DNA of 64,000 bases from Melaminivora suipulveris (GCF_003008575.1 NZ_CP027667.1:2380001-2444000), one strand, 5' to 3'. Positions 12,396-21,261 are shown, counted from the first letter of the stretch. The notes: a model not told the origin generated them from the sequence alone. Numbers and translations: made by a program.

Positions 12396-13457
12396 ATGAC
12401 GCGCAGAAGTTTTCTTCGCCAATGCCTGCAGGGCGCCGGAATGCCGCTGCTGGCGCCGCTGGCCGCGCGCGCCGCGCAGGCGGCCGCGGACGGGCGCGAA
12501 TTCCATGTCCTGATGATCACCTTCCGCGGCGAGACCGACGTGGACAGGGGTTTCCGCGCCTATCTGGCCGATGCCGGGCTGCGCGTGCGCTACACCCTGC
12601 GCGACCTGGGCCAGGACGCCACGCGCATGCCGGCCATCGTGCAGGAAGCGCGTCGCCTGGCGCCCGACCTGATCTACGTATGGGGGACGCCGGCCACGCT
12701 CGGCCTGGTGGGGCCCTGGGACGGGCGCGACGGCGCCGGCGCCCAGCAGCGCTACATCCATGACATCCCGGTGGTCTTCGCGCTGGTGGCCGCGCCCGTG
12801 CAGTCGCGCATCGTGCAGCAGCTCGACGCACCGGGGCACAACGTCACCGGGGCGGTGCACGTGGTGCCGCCCGAGGTGCAGCTGCGCGTGATGCAGCATT
12901 ACCTGCCCTACCGCAAGCTGGGCGTGCTGTACAACAGCCAGGAGCCGAACTCGCGCGCCATCGTCGAGCAGACCCGGCGCTACTGCGCCGGCGCCGGCGT
13001 GCAGCTGGTCGAACGCACCTTCGCCGTCGGCGCCGGCGGCCAGCCGCTGGCCGACGGCGTGGAGGATCTCATCGCAGACATCCACCGTGCCGGCGCCCAG
13101 TGGCTTTATCTGCTGCCCGACACCTTTCTGGGCACGCTGTACGACCGCGTCTCGCCCACCGCGCTGGGGCTCAAGCTGCCGACCTTCGGCGCGGCCGAAC
13201 TCGCGGTGCGCTCGGGCGGGGCGCTGCTGGGTCTGGTCAGCCGTTACTGGTCGGTGGGCCAGCTGGCGGGCGCCAAGGCCACCGAGATCCTGGTCGGCGG
13301 CAAGGCGCCCGGCAGCATTCCGGTGGAGACCCTCAAGCGCTTTTCCCTCTTGGTGAACATGCGCGCCGCGCACCGGCTGAGCCTGTACCCGCCCATCGAC
13401 ATGCTGAACTACGCCGAGGTCATCGCCGTGGGCGACGGCCCGGCGATCGCCTCATGA
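12396..13457 (+). CDS. Tat-exported periplasmic binding protein (ABC_sub_bind family)
   Basis: A 353-residue protein starting MTRRSFLRQCLQGAG, a twin-arginine signal, followed by a hydrophobic stretch and AARAAQA cleavage site. The mature part resembles the TrpX-like ABC_sub_bind family (two-lobed binding protein; VWGTPATLGLVG, DIPVVFALVAAPVQSRIV, and LYNSQEPNSRA segments). No ABC permease or ATPase accompanies it. Family members with such orphan placement often act as ligand-binding partners of membrane sensors, which fits the surrounding sensor genes. Stop overlaps the next start by ATGA. Ligand unknown. Confidence 0.8.
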   Translation: MTRRSFLRQCLQGAGMPLLAPLAARAAQAAADGREFHVLMITFRGETDVDRGFRAYLADAGLRVRYTLRDLGQDATRMPAIVQEARRLAPDLIYVWGTPATLGLVGPWDGRDGAGAQQRYIHDIPVVFALVAAPVQSRIVQQLDAPGHNVTGAVHVVPPEVQLRVMQHYLPYRKLGVLYNSQEPNSRAIVEQTRRYCAGAGVQLVERTFAVGAGGQPLADGVEDLIADIHRAGAQWLYLLPDTFLGTLYDRVSPTALGLKLPTFGAAELAVRSGGALLGLVSRYWSVGQLAGAKATEILVGGKAPGSIPVETLKRFSLLVNMRAAHRLSLYPPIDMLNYAEVIAVGDGPAIAS

Positions 13458-14122
13458 GCGCCCAGCCCGATGGCGGCGCCGCGCAGCTGCTGTGGCGCGC
13501 GCTGCAGCCTGCCGACCTGCCGGCCATGCACGCGCTGCACCTGGCCAGTGTCGCCGGCGTCCAGGCGGCCATCGTCAAACCGGAGAGCCGGGAGTTCTTG
13601 CAAGCCCTGCTGGCCGGGCGCGGGCGCGTGCTCGGCGGCTGGCGCGGCCAGGAATTGGTCGCCTATGGCGTGTTGCAGCACGATCTGCTGCCCGAGGACG
13701 ACCAGCGCGCGCTGCTGGGCCTGGCGCCGGCGCAGCCGTTGTACAAGCTGGCTGGCGCGGCCGTGGCACCTGCCTGGCGCGGCCGGGGCCTGCAGCGCCT
13801 GCTGATCCAGCGGCGCATGGACTGGGCCGGCGCGGCGGCCGTCATCGCCACGGCCGCGCCTGGCAATTTCGCCAGCTGGCACAGCCTGCTGGCCTGCGGC
13901 CTGCAGGTGCGCGCCGTGGTGCGCCGCTACGGTGGACATGCGCGCTACCTGCTGGCCCACGTGTCGCACGAGGTCCCTTTCGGCGCCGGCGCGCGGGAGG
14001 TCGACGCGCAGGACCTGGCGCAGCAGGAACAGCTCCTGCAGTCGGGCTGGCGCGGCGTGGCGCCGGGCAGCGGGGGCAGCGCGCTGCTGTTCGCGCCGCC
14101 GTCCGGCGGGGGCGGCGCATGA
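13454..14122 (+). CDS. GNAT-family N-acetyltransferase
   Basis: 222 residues. The acetyl-CoA-binding motif A is visible as AAVAPAWRGRGLQRLLIQRR (R-G-R-G-L) near the middle, flanked by the beta strands of the GNAT fold, with the ASWHSLLACGL segment in place of the usual NxxxxxFYxxxGF. Target unknown. The gene overlaps its neighbours by four bases on both sides (ATGA at 13454 and 14119), so it is translated with the binding protein and the racemase-like enzyme. The pairing with an amino-acid racemase suggests a small amine or amino-acid substrate, which is only inference. Confidence 0.78.
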   Translation: MSAQPDGGAAQLLWRALQPADLPAMHALHLASVAGVQAAIVKPESREFLQALLAGRGRVLGGWRGQELVAYGVLQHDLLPEDDQRALLGLAPAQPLYKLAGAAVAPAWRGRGLQRLLIQRRMDWAGAAAVIATAAPGNFASWHSLLACGLQVRAVVRRYGGHARYLLAHVSHEVPFGAGAREVDAQDLAQQEQLLQSGWRGVAPGSGGSALLFAPPSGGGGA

Positions 14123-15270
14123 CACCGCCAGACGCCGCACACGACGGCCCCTGTCTGCTGCTGGATCTGCAGGCCCTGGCCGACAACTGGCGCACCGTGT
14201 GCGCGGCGTGCCCGGCCAGCCGCGTCGGCGCAGTGGTCAAGGGCGACGCCTATGGCCTGGGCGTGGCGCAGATCGTGCCCACGCTGTGGGAGCTTGGCTG
14301 CCGCGACTTCTGGCTGGCCACCGCCGACGAGGCGCTGCGCGTGCGTGCGTGCCTGCCCGGCGATGCGCCGGCGTGCGGGCTGCGCCTGTGGCTGCTCGAC
14401 GGCCTGGGCGGCCATGACGCGCGTGACCTGGCCGGCGAAGGCCTGATTCCGGCGCTGGCCGGCCCGCACGAGGCGGCCCTGCTGGGCGGCGCCAGCTCCT
14501 GCGCCGGCGCGCCGCTGCCGGTGGCCGTCCACCTGGACACCGGCCTGAGCCGGCTTGGCTTCGGTGCGCGCGACCTGGCCCTGTTGCAGCCGCGCGCCGA
14601 GCTGTGGCGCGTTGCGCGCCCGCTGCTGTGGCTCACGCATCTGGGACGCTTCCACGACCCCGAGGCGCCGCAATGCCTGCACCAGCGCGAACTGTTCCTG
14701 CGCTGGACCGCGCAACTGCCGCCGGCTGCGCGCAGCATCGCCACCTCGTCCAGCGTGTTCGCCGGGCCGGGCTGGCACTTCGACCACGTGCGCGCGGGCA
14801 GCGCCCTGTGGGGCGTGCCGACCAGCGTGCGCGTGCAGGCGCCGCTGCGCCCGGTGGCGCATCTGCACGCGCCAGTGCTGCGCGTCGCCGAGGTCGAAGC
14901 CGGCACCGAGATCGGCTACGCCGGCAACCACGTCACCGACCGCGCCCGGCGCATCGCCACCATCGCGCTGGGCTATGGCGATGGCCTGCCGTTCGGCCTG
15001 GTCAACCGCGGGCAGCTGATCGTCGCCGGGCGCTCGGCGTCCATCGTCGGCGGGGTGGCCATGGGCATGCTGGCGCTGGACGTGAGCGATTTCGCGCTGG
15101 GCGAAGTGCGCCCTGGACAGTGGGTCGAGGTCTACGGCGCGCGCCAGCCGCTGGCCACGCTGGCCGCCGCCGCCGGCGTGGCGCCCAACGTCCTGCTGAT
15201 GCTCACCTCGCGCCTGGCGCGGCGGCGTGTCGCGCGCGCCGCCGCGCCGGTGGCGGAGCCGGCGCTGTGA
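14119..15270 (+). CDS. Alanine racemase-like PLP enzyme
   Basis: 383 residues with both domains of a fold-III racemase. The PLP lysine is K41 in AVVKGDAYGLG, where ordinary alanine racemases have KADAYGHG. The second catalytic residue is Y267 in EIGYAGNHV. HLDTGLSRLGF and ALGYGDGLP are conserved, but the SMDML block that borders the active site reads GGVAMGMLALD, losing its aspartate. It is therefore likely catalytic, with altered specificity (alanine, serine or another amino acid). It lies deep inside a signalling operon, not beside dadA, replicative helicase or cell-wall genes, so a dedicated role in making or removing a D-amino-acid signal is plausible but unproven. Overlaps both neighbours by four bases. 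Confidence 0.85.
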   Translation: MTPPDAAHDGPCLLLDLQALADNWRTVCAACPASRVGAVVKGDAYGLGVAQIVPTLWELGCRDFWLATADEALRVRACLPGDAPACGLRLWLLDGLGGHDARDLAGEGLIPALAGPHEAALLGGASSCAGAPLPVAVHLDTGLSRLGFGARDLALLQPRAELWRVARPLLWLTHLGRFHDPEAPQCLHQRELFLRWTAQLPPAARSIATSSSVFAGPGWHFDHVRAGSALWGVPTSVRVQAPLRPVAHLHAPVLRVAEVEAGTEIGYAGNHVTDRARRIATIALGYGDGLPFGLVNRGQLIVAGRSASIVGGVAMGMLALDVSDFALGEVRPGQWVEVYGARQPLATLAAAAGVAPNVLLMLTSRLARRRVARAAAPVAEPAL

Positions 15271-16028
15271 CCCGCGCCGCGCGCATCCAGTTCCTGGCGC
15301 TGGCCGGGCTGGGCCTGCTGCTGGCGCTGCTGTGGGCGCTGTCGCAGCTCGCGGGGGAGCGGCACGCGCGCGAGATGGAGCAGCAGCGCGACGCCTACCT
15401 GCTGCGCCACCTGCGCACCGCCGCCGAGAACTACCTGGCCACCGGCCTGCACCTGGAGCAGATGCAGGCGCTGCAGGACATGATCGAGCGCGAGCGCGCG
15501 GCGTTCGCCGGCATCGTCGCCATCGACGTCTTCAGCCCAGGGGGCGCCGTGCTCTACAGCACCGATCTGGGCAGTCGCGGCAGCGCGGTGCCCGAGCCGT
15601 GGCGTGCCGTGCTGGCCGTCGACGGCCTCTGGGAGGGCGCGGCGCCCGGCCAGCGCCAGGTCGGCCAGCGCTTTGACAGCGACCTGGGCCAGGCCGCGGG
15701 CGGCATCGTCATCACCCTGTCCACCATCCAGCCGCCGCCGTCGCTGGGACAGTGGCAGGAGCGCGGCCGGCGGCTGCTGCGCTGGCTGGCCGCGGCGGCG
15801 CTGGCCGCGCTGGCCGCCGCCGCGGCATTGCACATCGGCCTGCGGCGGCTGGAGCGCCCCTGGGATGAGGCCGCGCGCGTTCTGCAGGCCGAGGGGGACG
15901 TGTCCAAGCCGCCGGCCACGGCGCCGCTGGCCCGGCAGGCATGGCGCCTGCGCCTGGCCTGGCGCAACGAACACCGGCGCTGCCAGCACAGCCTGCGGCA
16001 ACTGGAGGCGCTCGACCATGAGGCGTGA
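15267..16028 (+). CDS. Membrane sensor protein of the signalling operon
   Basis: 253 residues, not recognised as a named family. GTG start overlapping the racemase-like stop (GTGA). A membrane helix at about 8-29, an extracytoplasmic segment with the sensor-like motif AENYLATGLHLEQMQALQDM (53-72) and FSPGGAVLYSTD (89-100), a second helix at about 168-190, and a charged cytoplasmic tail of about 60 residues. There is no recognisable HAMP, kinase or other output domain. The motif resembles those in the MFS fusion and in the next gene, suggesting that these proteins share a sensing domain. It probably works as an accessory sensor to the phosphatase encoded two genes on. Confidence 0.65.
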   Translation: MTRAARIQFLALAGLGLLLALLWALSQLAGERHAREMEQQRDAYLLRHLRTAAENYLATGLHLEQMQALQDMIERERAAFAGIVAIDVFSPGGAVLYSTDLGSRGSAVPEPWRAVLAVDGLWEGAAPGQRQVGQRFDSDLGQAAGGIVITLSTIQPPPSLGQWQERGRRLLRWLAAAALAALAAAAALHIGLRRLERPWDEAARVLQAEGDVSKPPATAPLARQAWRLRLAWRNEHRRCQHSLRQLEALDHEA

Positions 16029-16860
16029 CGGGCTGCGCCAGCGCCTGGCGCACGACCTGCGCTGGCGTGTCGGGCTGCTGGTGTTTGCGGTGCTGGGAGC
16101 GGTGGGCAGCGCCTGCGCCGCGTGGGCGTTGCACGACATGCGCCTGCGCAGCGCGCATGCCGCCTCGCAGGACGCTGGCGCCATGGCGCAGTCGGTGGCG
16201 CAAAACCTGGCGCAGCAGCTGAGCCGGGCCGTGCGCCTGGGCATTCCGCTGCGCGAGCTGCCGGGTGTGCCGGCCTATCTGCAGGGCGCGCTGGACCGGC
16301 AGCCCACCCTGGTGCGCATCGCCGTGGAGGCGCCGGACGGCCAGGTCCTGCACGCCGTCGGCGGCCGCGCGGCGGCGCGGGGCGACGTCCAGTCGCTGCG
16401 CGTGCCGATCACCGCTGGCGGTGTCGAGGCCGGAGCCGTGGCGCTGGGGGTGGACGCCGGCGCCGGCCCGCAGCGCAGCCTGCGGCGCGCCGCCTGGGAG
16501 AGCGCCCTGGCGGTGCTCGTCCTGGCGCTGGCCTGCGCGCTGGCGGTGGCGTTCGGTCCCGCAGCCGGTTGGGAGATGCAGCGCCGCCGCGTGCAGGCGC
16601 GCCTGGCCGCCGGTGCCGAGCACGCGCCCACGCCGCGCGAGGACGGCGCGTCCGATGCGCGCGGCCCGGCCGCGGTGGCGCGGGCGCTTCACCGTGGCGA
16701 CGAGCGCCTGCTGGCCGCCCGCAAGGCTTTGCAGGCCTACGGCGAGGAGCTGCTGGCGCTGGATTTCGACGGACACCTGCGCACCCAGGTCGAGCACCTG
16801 GTGCGGCTTGGCGGCGCCGCGCGCGAGGCCGGCGCGCCGCCGCAAGGCGACAACACCTGA
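16018..16860 (+). CDS. Second membrane sensor protein of the signalling operon
   Basis: 280 residues; overlaps the previous gene by 11 bases. Helix at about 17-39, extracytoplasmic segment with QLSRAVRLGIPLRELPGV (67-84) and APDGQVLHAVGG (105-116), then a helix at about 158-180 and a cytoplasmic tail of about 100 residues. The motif G-I-P-L-x-x-L-x-G-V is the same as in the second sensor module of the MFS fusion (GVPLDQLVGV). No output domain is recognised. The stop is five bases before the phosphatase start, so the two are co-translated or at least co-transcribed. Confidence 0.65.
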   Translation: MRRDGLRQRLAHDLRWRVGLLVFAVLGAVGSACAAWALHDMRLRSAHAASQDAGAMAQSVAQNLAQQLSRAVRLGIPLRELPGVPAYLQGALDRQPTLVRIAVEAPDGQVLHAVGGRAAARGDVQSLRVPITAGGVEAGAVALGVDAGAGPQRSLRRAAWESALAVLVLALACALAVAFGPAAGWEMQRRRVQARLAAGAEHAPTPREDGASDARGPAAVARALHRGDERLLAARKALQAYGEELLALDFDGHLRTQVEHLVRLGGAAREAGAPPQGDNT

Positions 16861-16865
16861 ACCGC

Positions 16866-18887
16866 ATGCTGCTGCGCACCCGCATCACCCTCATGGTCGC
16901 CGCCAGCCTGCTGCTGTTGGCGGCCGGATGGCGCGTGGCCACGCTGGTGCGCGACCAGCTGGCCGAGCGCCGCCTGGCCGTGGCGGTGCAGACGGCGCAC
17001 GCCGCGCTGTGGTCGCAGGCGCTGGCCGCGCAGGACCGTGAACTCGACGAGCGCATGGACAAGCTCTTGCTGATGCCCGGCTTCGCGCTCAGCGCGCGGC
17101 AGGCCGACGCGCCGGCGCTGGAGCGGCTGCTGGCCGACGCCGGCGCGCAGCCGGCGCAGGCGGGCCCGCTGCAGGTGGCCGCCGTGCTCGGCGGCGGGCG
17201 CGCGCCGGCGGTGCTGGGCGTTGCCATGGCGCGCGAGCTGCTGGATGCCGACAGCCTGGAGCGCGCCGTCACCGGCGACTCGGTGGACGGTCTGCGGCTG
17301 GTCGGGCCGCGCCAGGCGCTGGTGCTGTCCACGCGGCGCCTGCCCGGCGAGGGCGAGCCGCAGGTGCTGGTTTTGGCGCGCGACGTGCGCCAGGCGCTGG
17401 ACCACATCCGCGACCGAAGTGGCGCGGAGTTGACCTTGCTGGACCTGCGCGGCCGCCTGGTCGCCACCACCGACGAGGCCCTGTGGCGCCAGGCCGCGGG
17501 CCACGTCGCCCAGCGCGGCGCGCAGGTGGATGCGCTGCGCCTGGACGGACGCAGCTACACCGTGAGCGCGCTGGCGGTGAACGACCTGGCCGGGCACCCG
17601 GCGGGCAGCGTGGTGGCGCTGCTGGACCAGACACGCGACGCGCAGGCCCAGGCCTTTCTGGGCCGGCTGGTGCTGGCCGGCATGGGCCTGGCGGTGCTGG
17701 CCGTGTTGCTGGCGCTGAACGCCTACCTGCGCGCCAGCTTGCGGCCGCTGGAGAAATCCATCGACGCCCTGGCTGCGCTGGCGCAGGGCGACGACAGCGT
17801 GCACCTGCCGGCGGGCGGCAACGACGAGATCGGCCGCATCGCCCGCGCCGTCGCCACCTTCCGGCGCAATGCGCAGGAGCTGGCGGCCACGCGCGCGCTG
17901 CGCGAGCGCGTGCGCCGACGCCAGGAGCGGCTGCTGCGCACGCGGCTGCAGGTACTGGCCGAGGCCACGCAGCAGCCCCTGGCCTGGCATGCCGGCGGCA
18001 GCGACGAGGAGCAGCTGCGCCAGCTCGCCGCCGTCATGAACGAGCTGTCGGGCCGGCTGGTCGAGCAACACCAGCGCCTGACCGGCATGGTGCAGGAGCT
18101 GCGCGAGGCGCTGGTCACCAAGACCCGCCTGGCCGGCCTGGAGCAGGAGCTGCAGATCGCCGCGCAGGTGCAGCTCTCCATCCTGCCGCACAACCCGCCG
18201 CAGGACGCGCGCGTGCAGCTGCACTGCCACATCACGCCGGCGCGCGAGGTCGGGGGCGATTTCTACGACTATTTCTTCATCGACGAATCGCGCCTGGGCT
18301 TCGTCATCGCCGACGTCTCGGGCAAGGGCGTGCCGGCGGCGCTGTTCATGACCATCACCCGCACGCTGCTCAAGGCCACGGCGCAGTTCGTCGGCGAGCC
18401 CACGCGCTGCCTGACGCAGCTCAACGACCTGCTGGCGGCCGAGAACGAGCAAATGATGTTCGTGACCCTGTTCTACGGCGTGCTGGACCTGGCCAGCGGC
18501 CAGGCGCAATACGTCAACGCCGGGCACAACCCGCCCTACGTGCTGCGCGCCGACGGCAGCGTGCAGGCCGTGGCGCGCACCGGCGGCATGGCGGTGGCGG
18601 TCAGCGAGGGCTTCCCCTATCGCAGCGCATTGCTGCAGCTGCAGCCGGGCGAGCGCCTGTTCCTCTACACCGACGGCGTCACCGAGGCCTTCGACCCGGA
18701 CGGGCGGGAATATGGCGAGGAGCGGCTGGAGCGGGCCCTGCGGCGCGCCGCCGCCGCCGGCGCGCCGGACACCGCCGAGGCCCCGGCGCGCGCCGTGCTG
18801 GCCGACGTGCACCAGTTCGAGCGCGGCGCGCCGCAGGCCGACGACATCACCTGCATGGTGCTGCGCTACGTCGGGGCCGCCCACTGA
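16866..18887 (+). CDS. Membrane-bound PP2C/SpoIIE-type serine phosphatase with sensor and HAMP domains
   Basis: 673 residues. Helix at about 5-25, a large extracytoplasmic region to about 258, a second helix near 263-284 and a HAMP domain (about 285-345, PLEKSIDALAALAQGDD). A coiled-coil linker leads to a C-terminal PP2C domain (about 430-670). Metal-binding aspartates are present in REVGGDFYDYF, VIADVSGKGVPAALFM, FLYTDGVTEAFD and PQADDITCMVL. Such RsbU/SpoIIE-like phosphatases dephosphorylate a STAS-domain antagonist and so release a sigma factor or other partner. Both expected partners, an RsbW-like kinase (18997-19473) and a STAS protein (21360-21692), lie just downstream. Last gene of the operon starting at 9985. 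Confidence 0.9.
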   Translation: MLLRTRITLMVAASLLLLAAGWRVATLVRDQLAERRLAVAVQTAHAALWSQALAAQDRELDERMDKLLLMPGFALSARQADAPALERLLADAGAQPAQAGPLQVAAVLGGGRAPAVLGVAMARELLDADSLERAVTGDSVDGLRLVGPRQALVLSTRRLPGEGEPQVLVLARDVRQALDHIRDRSGAELTLLDLRGRLVATTDEALWRQAAGHVAQRGAQVDALRLDGRSYTVSALAVNDLAGHPAGSVVALLDQTRDAQAQAFLGRLVLAGMGLAVLAVLLALNAYLRASLRPLEKSIDALAALAQGDDSVHLPAGGNDEIGRIARAVATFRRNAQELAATRALRERVRRRQERLLRTRLQVLAEATQQPLAWHAGGSDEEQLRQLAAVMNELSGRLVEQHQRLTGMVQELREALVTKTRLAGLEQELQIAAQVQLSILPHNPPQDARVQLHCHITPAREVGGDFYDYFFIDESRLGFVIADVSGKGVPAALFMTITRTLLKATAQFVGEPTRCLTQLNDLLAAENEQMMFVTLFYGVLDLASGQAQYVNAGHNPPYVLRADGSVQAVARTGGMAVAVSEGFPYRSALLQLQPGERLFLYTDGVTEAFDPDGREYGEERLERALRRAAAAGAPDTAEAPARAVLADVHQFERGAPQADDITCMVLRYVGAAH

Positions 18888-18905
18888 ACCGCTGGCGCGC
18901 GAGCG

Positions 18906-18960
18906 TAAAAATTGATAGCAAACTTCCTATGAAACACGCCGGCTGAGGCGGTTTTTCTCT
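18906..18960 (+). repeat. Dispersed Comamonadaceae-type repeat, copy 1 (possible terminator)
   Basis: AAAATTGATAGCAAAC, then CACGCC-GGCTGA-GGCG followed by TTTTTCTC. The short CGCC/GGCG hairpin and T-run resemble an intrinsic terminator; it lies between the convergent phosphatase and kinase genes. Same family as the copies at 21693, 23352, 30364, 47871, 55884, 60321 and 62787. Confidence 0.75.
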
Positions 18961-18996
18961 GGTAATGCTGTGCGCAGGCGCGGCGCTGCGGCTTTT

Positions 18997-19473
18997 TCAC
19001 GCCCGCGGTGGGCGCGCCACTTCCATCAGCAGCCGGTTGCGCCCCTGTTCGCGCCGGTACGACAGCTGCTGCAGATAGTGGCGCATCAGGCGCAGGCCAT
19101 GGCCGCCGATGGCGGCGTTCTCCAGCGTGGCCGCCAGCTGCGGCGAGGCCTGCGCCGTCGGGTCGAAGGCCGTGCCGTCGTCCTCGATGCACAGCGCCAC
19201 GCCGGCGGGCGTGGGCCCGCAGGTCAGCCAGATGCGCGCCGGCGCGCCCTGCGCGGTGCGCGCGTGGTGCGCCACGTTGGCCAGGGCCTCGTCGGCGCAC
19301 AGCGTCAGGGCGAAGCTGACGCTGGCGGGCCATTGCAGGCGCTCGCCCAATGCTTCCAGCCAGGCCAGCGCGGCCGTGATGCCGGCCGGGCCGGTTTCAG
19401 GCGCGAACTGGTGCGTCGGTCCGCTCCAGTCGGGCCAGACCGCAGGGGCGGGGCAGGGCGGCGCGGTCGTCAT
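18997..19473 (-). CDS. RsbW-like ATP-binding serine kinase/anti-sigma factor
   Basis: 158 residues of a GHKL (HATPase_c_2) domain. The N box is ADEALANVAHHA, the G1 box is IEDDGTAFDP and the G2 box is IGGHGLRLMRHY, so ATP binding and kinase activity should be intact. Proteins of this type phosphorylate a STAS antagonist and hold a sigma factor or other target when the antagonist is phosphorylated. It is downstream of and co-directional with the permease gene (which ends at 19504). The frame is open to a GTG at 19497, which would add eight residues; the ATG at 19473 is preferred, with moderate certainty. No sigma factor is encoded nearby, so its output target is unknown. Confidence 0.87.
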   Translation of the reverse strand: MTTAPPCPAPAVWPDWSGPTHQFAPETGPAGITAALAWLEALGERLQWPASVSFALTLCADEALANVAHHARTAQGAPARIWLTCGPTPAGVALCIEDDGTAFDPTAQASPQLAATLENAAIGGHGLRLMRHYLQQLSYRREQGRNRLLMEVARPPRA

Positions 19474-19503
19474 GGCGGGGCTGCGGGGTTGGTGCACACC
19501 TTT

Positions 19504-21261
19504 TCAATGTTGGAAATGCAGGCGCAGCCAGGATTGCCCGTCGGTCTCGCCGCTGCCCACGCGATCGGCCAGATGGTGCAGCAGCCGGCCGGAAACCTGG
19601 GCCAGCGCCGCGTCCAGGGCGCCATCGTCGCCCTCCAGCAGGTCTGCCGCCACTGGCGGCGCCGCCTGGGCGCCTGCCAGTGGTAGTGGCGCGCCGCTGT
19701 GCAGCAGTTCCAGGTCCAGGTTGAATTCGTCGAAGCTGCCGCGTATGCCCGTCACATGCCGACCGCCGCCGGCGATGGCCTCGGCCGCCTCCACGGCCGC
19801 CAGCGCCGCCACCTGCACGGCGCTGCGCCGCGCGCCCCAGGCGGCACCGCGCGCCTCGACGAAGGAGACGATGTCGGCGTGCAGCGCGGGGCTGGCGGCG
19901 TCCAGCGCGGCGCTGGCGCGCTGCGCCGTGCCCAGGCGGAACAGCAGGTTCAGCGCGATGACCAGGATGCCGGTGACCACGAAGGGGTTGCCCAGCAGGA
20001 AGCGCAGGCCTTCGGGCAGCTGCTGCGCCAGTTGCGGCATCTCCATCAGCGCCACGCCGGCGGCCAGCGACAGGCCGACGGCGAAGATGGTGCGGCTGTC
20101 CATGGCGCGAGAGACGATCAGCTCCATGCCCGAGACGATCAGGAAGCCCGCCGCGTACAGCCCCACCGCGCCCAGCACCGGCTCGGGGATCAGCGTCAGC
20201 GCCAGGGTCAACTGCGGCAGGAAGGCCACCAGCGCCAGCAGGGCGGCGGTGGCCAGGCCGATGACGCGCGCCGTCGAGCGCGTGGCGTAGGCCAGCGCGA
20301 TGTTGGCCGAGCAGGTGGCGGTGGGAAAGGCTCCCAGCATGCCCACGACCAGGTCGCCGATGCCGTTGGCCTTGATGCCGCCGGCGATGGCCTGCATGTC
20401 GGCGCGCTTCCAGTCGGCGTTGTCCATCTTGTCCAGCATGATCACGCTGCCCAGCGTGTCCAGGTGCGACAGCACCGCCACCAGGCACAGCGCCACCAGC
20501 ATGCCCGCGTCCAGGCGGATCACCGGGCGGCTGATGCGCGGCAGATCGACCAGCGGCACGCCGGCCAGCGCCTGTCCGCCCTCCAGCCGGCCCAGCGCGG
20601 CCGCGATCAGCACGCCCAGCGCCATGGCCGCCAGCAGCGCCATCAGCCGCAGCCTGCGCCCGCCCCAGACCGACAGCAGCACGATGGCGGCCAGCGTCGC
20701 GCCGCCCACCAGGGCGCTGGCGCCGTCGACCTGCCACTGCCCGGCGCCCACGTTCAGCATCTGCCGCACCGACGTCGACACCAGCGCCATGCCGCCCATG
20801 CAGATCACCACGCCCACCACGGTGGGCGGAAACAGCGGCCGCAGATGGCGCACCAGCGGCGCCATGCCCAGCGCCACCACGCCATAGACCAGCGCCGCGC
20901 TGGCCACGCCGCCCGGCCCGTGGGCCGCCACCAGCGCGGCCACGAAGGGAATCATGAAAGGGTTGGGCATGTGCACCAGCAGCGCGCCGCTGCCCACGCG
21001 CCCGCCCCATGCCTGCAGCGCCGTGCACAGCGCCATGCCCAGCAGCGTCATGGCCACCATGGCCTGCGTGCCCAGGCGGTCCAGCCCGGCCAGGCGCGCG
21101 GCCACCAGCACGTAGGCGATGAAGGCCATGGTCGTGCCGGCGTGTTGTGCGGCCAGCAGCAGCAGGCTGGCGGCGGGTGGGCGTTCGCCTGCGGCGTAGG
21201 CGAGCTCGGGCGGGCGGCGGCGCGCGGCGGTGGCCGGCAGGCGCAGGGGAAAAAAGCGCAT
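19504..21261 (-). CDS. Xanthine/uracil-type permease with extra C-terminal domain
   Basis: About 585 residues. The first 430 or so form a nucleobase-ascorbate transporter core with about 12-14 helices (for example AAQHAGTTMAFIAYVL, GAFPTATCSANIALA, FLIVSGMELIVSRAMDSRTI). A soluble tail of about 130 residues follows (from FVEARGAAWGARRSAV through RGSFDEFNLDLELL to the final LRLHFQH). This tail is known from related permeases and resembles a degenerate GHKL/RsbW-like ATPase, although the N-box asparagine is not evident. The intact RsbW-like gene directly follows at 24 bp or less. Alternative starts lie at 21303 and 21318; 21261 is chosen because the longer forms would overlap the promoter of the divergent STAS gene. 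Substrate not determinable. Confidence 0.82.
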   Translation of the reverse strand: MRFFPLRLPATAARRRPPELAYAAGERPPAASLLLLAAQHAGTTMAFIAYVLVAARLAGLDRLGTQAMVAMTLLGMALCTALQAWGGRVGSGALLVHMPNPFMIPFVAALVAAHGPGGVASAALVYGVVALGMAPLVRHLRPLFPPTVVGVVICMGGMALVSTSVRQMLNVGAGQWQVDGASALVGGATLAAIVLLSVWGGRRLRLMALLAAMALGVLIAAALGRLEGGQALAGVPLVDLPRISRPVIRLDAGMLVALCLVAVLSHLDTLGSVIMLDKMDNADWKRADMQAIAGGIKANGIGDLVVGMLGAFPTATCSANIALAYATRSTARVIGLATAALLALVAFLPQLTLALTLIPEPVLGAVGLYAAGFLIVSGMELIVSRAMDSRTIFAVGLSLAAGVALMEMPQLAQQLPEGLRFLLGNPFVVTGILVIALNLLFRLGTAQRASAALDAASPALHADIVSFVEARGAAWGARRSAVQVAALAAVEAAEAIAGGGRHVTGIRGSFDEFNLDLELLHSGAPLPLAGAQAAPPVAADLLEGDDGALDAALAQVSGRLLHHLADRVGSGETDGQSWLRLHFQH

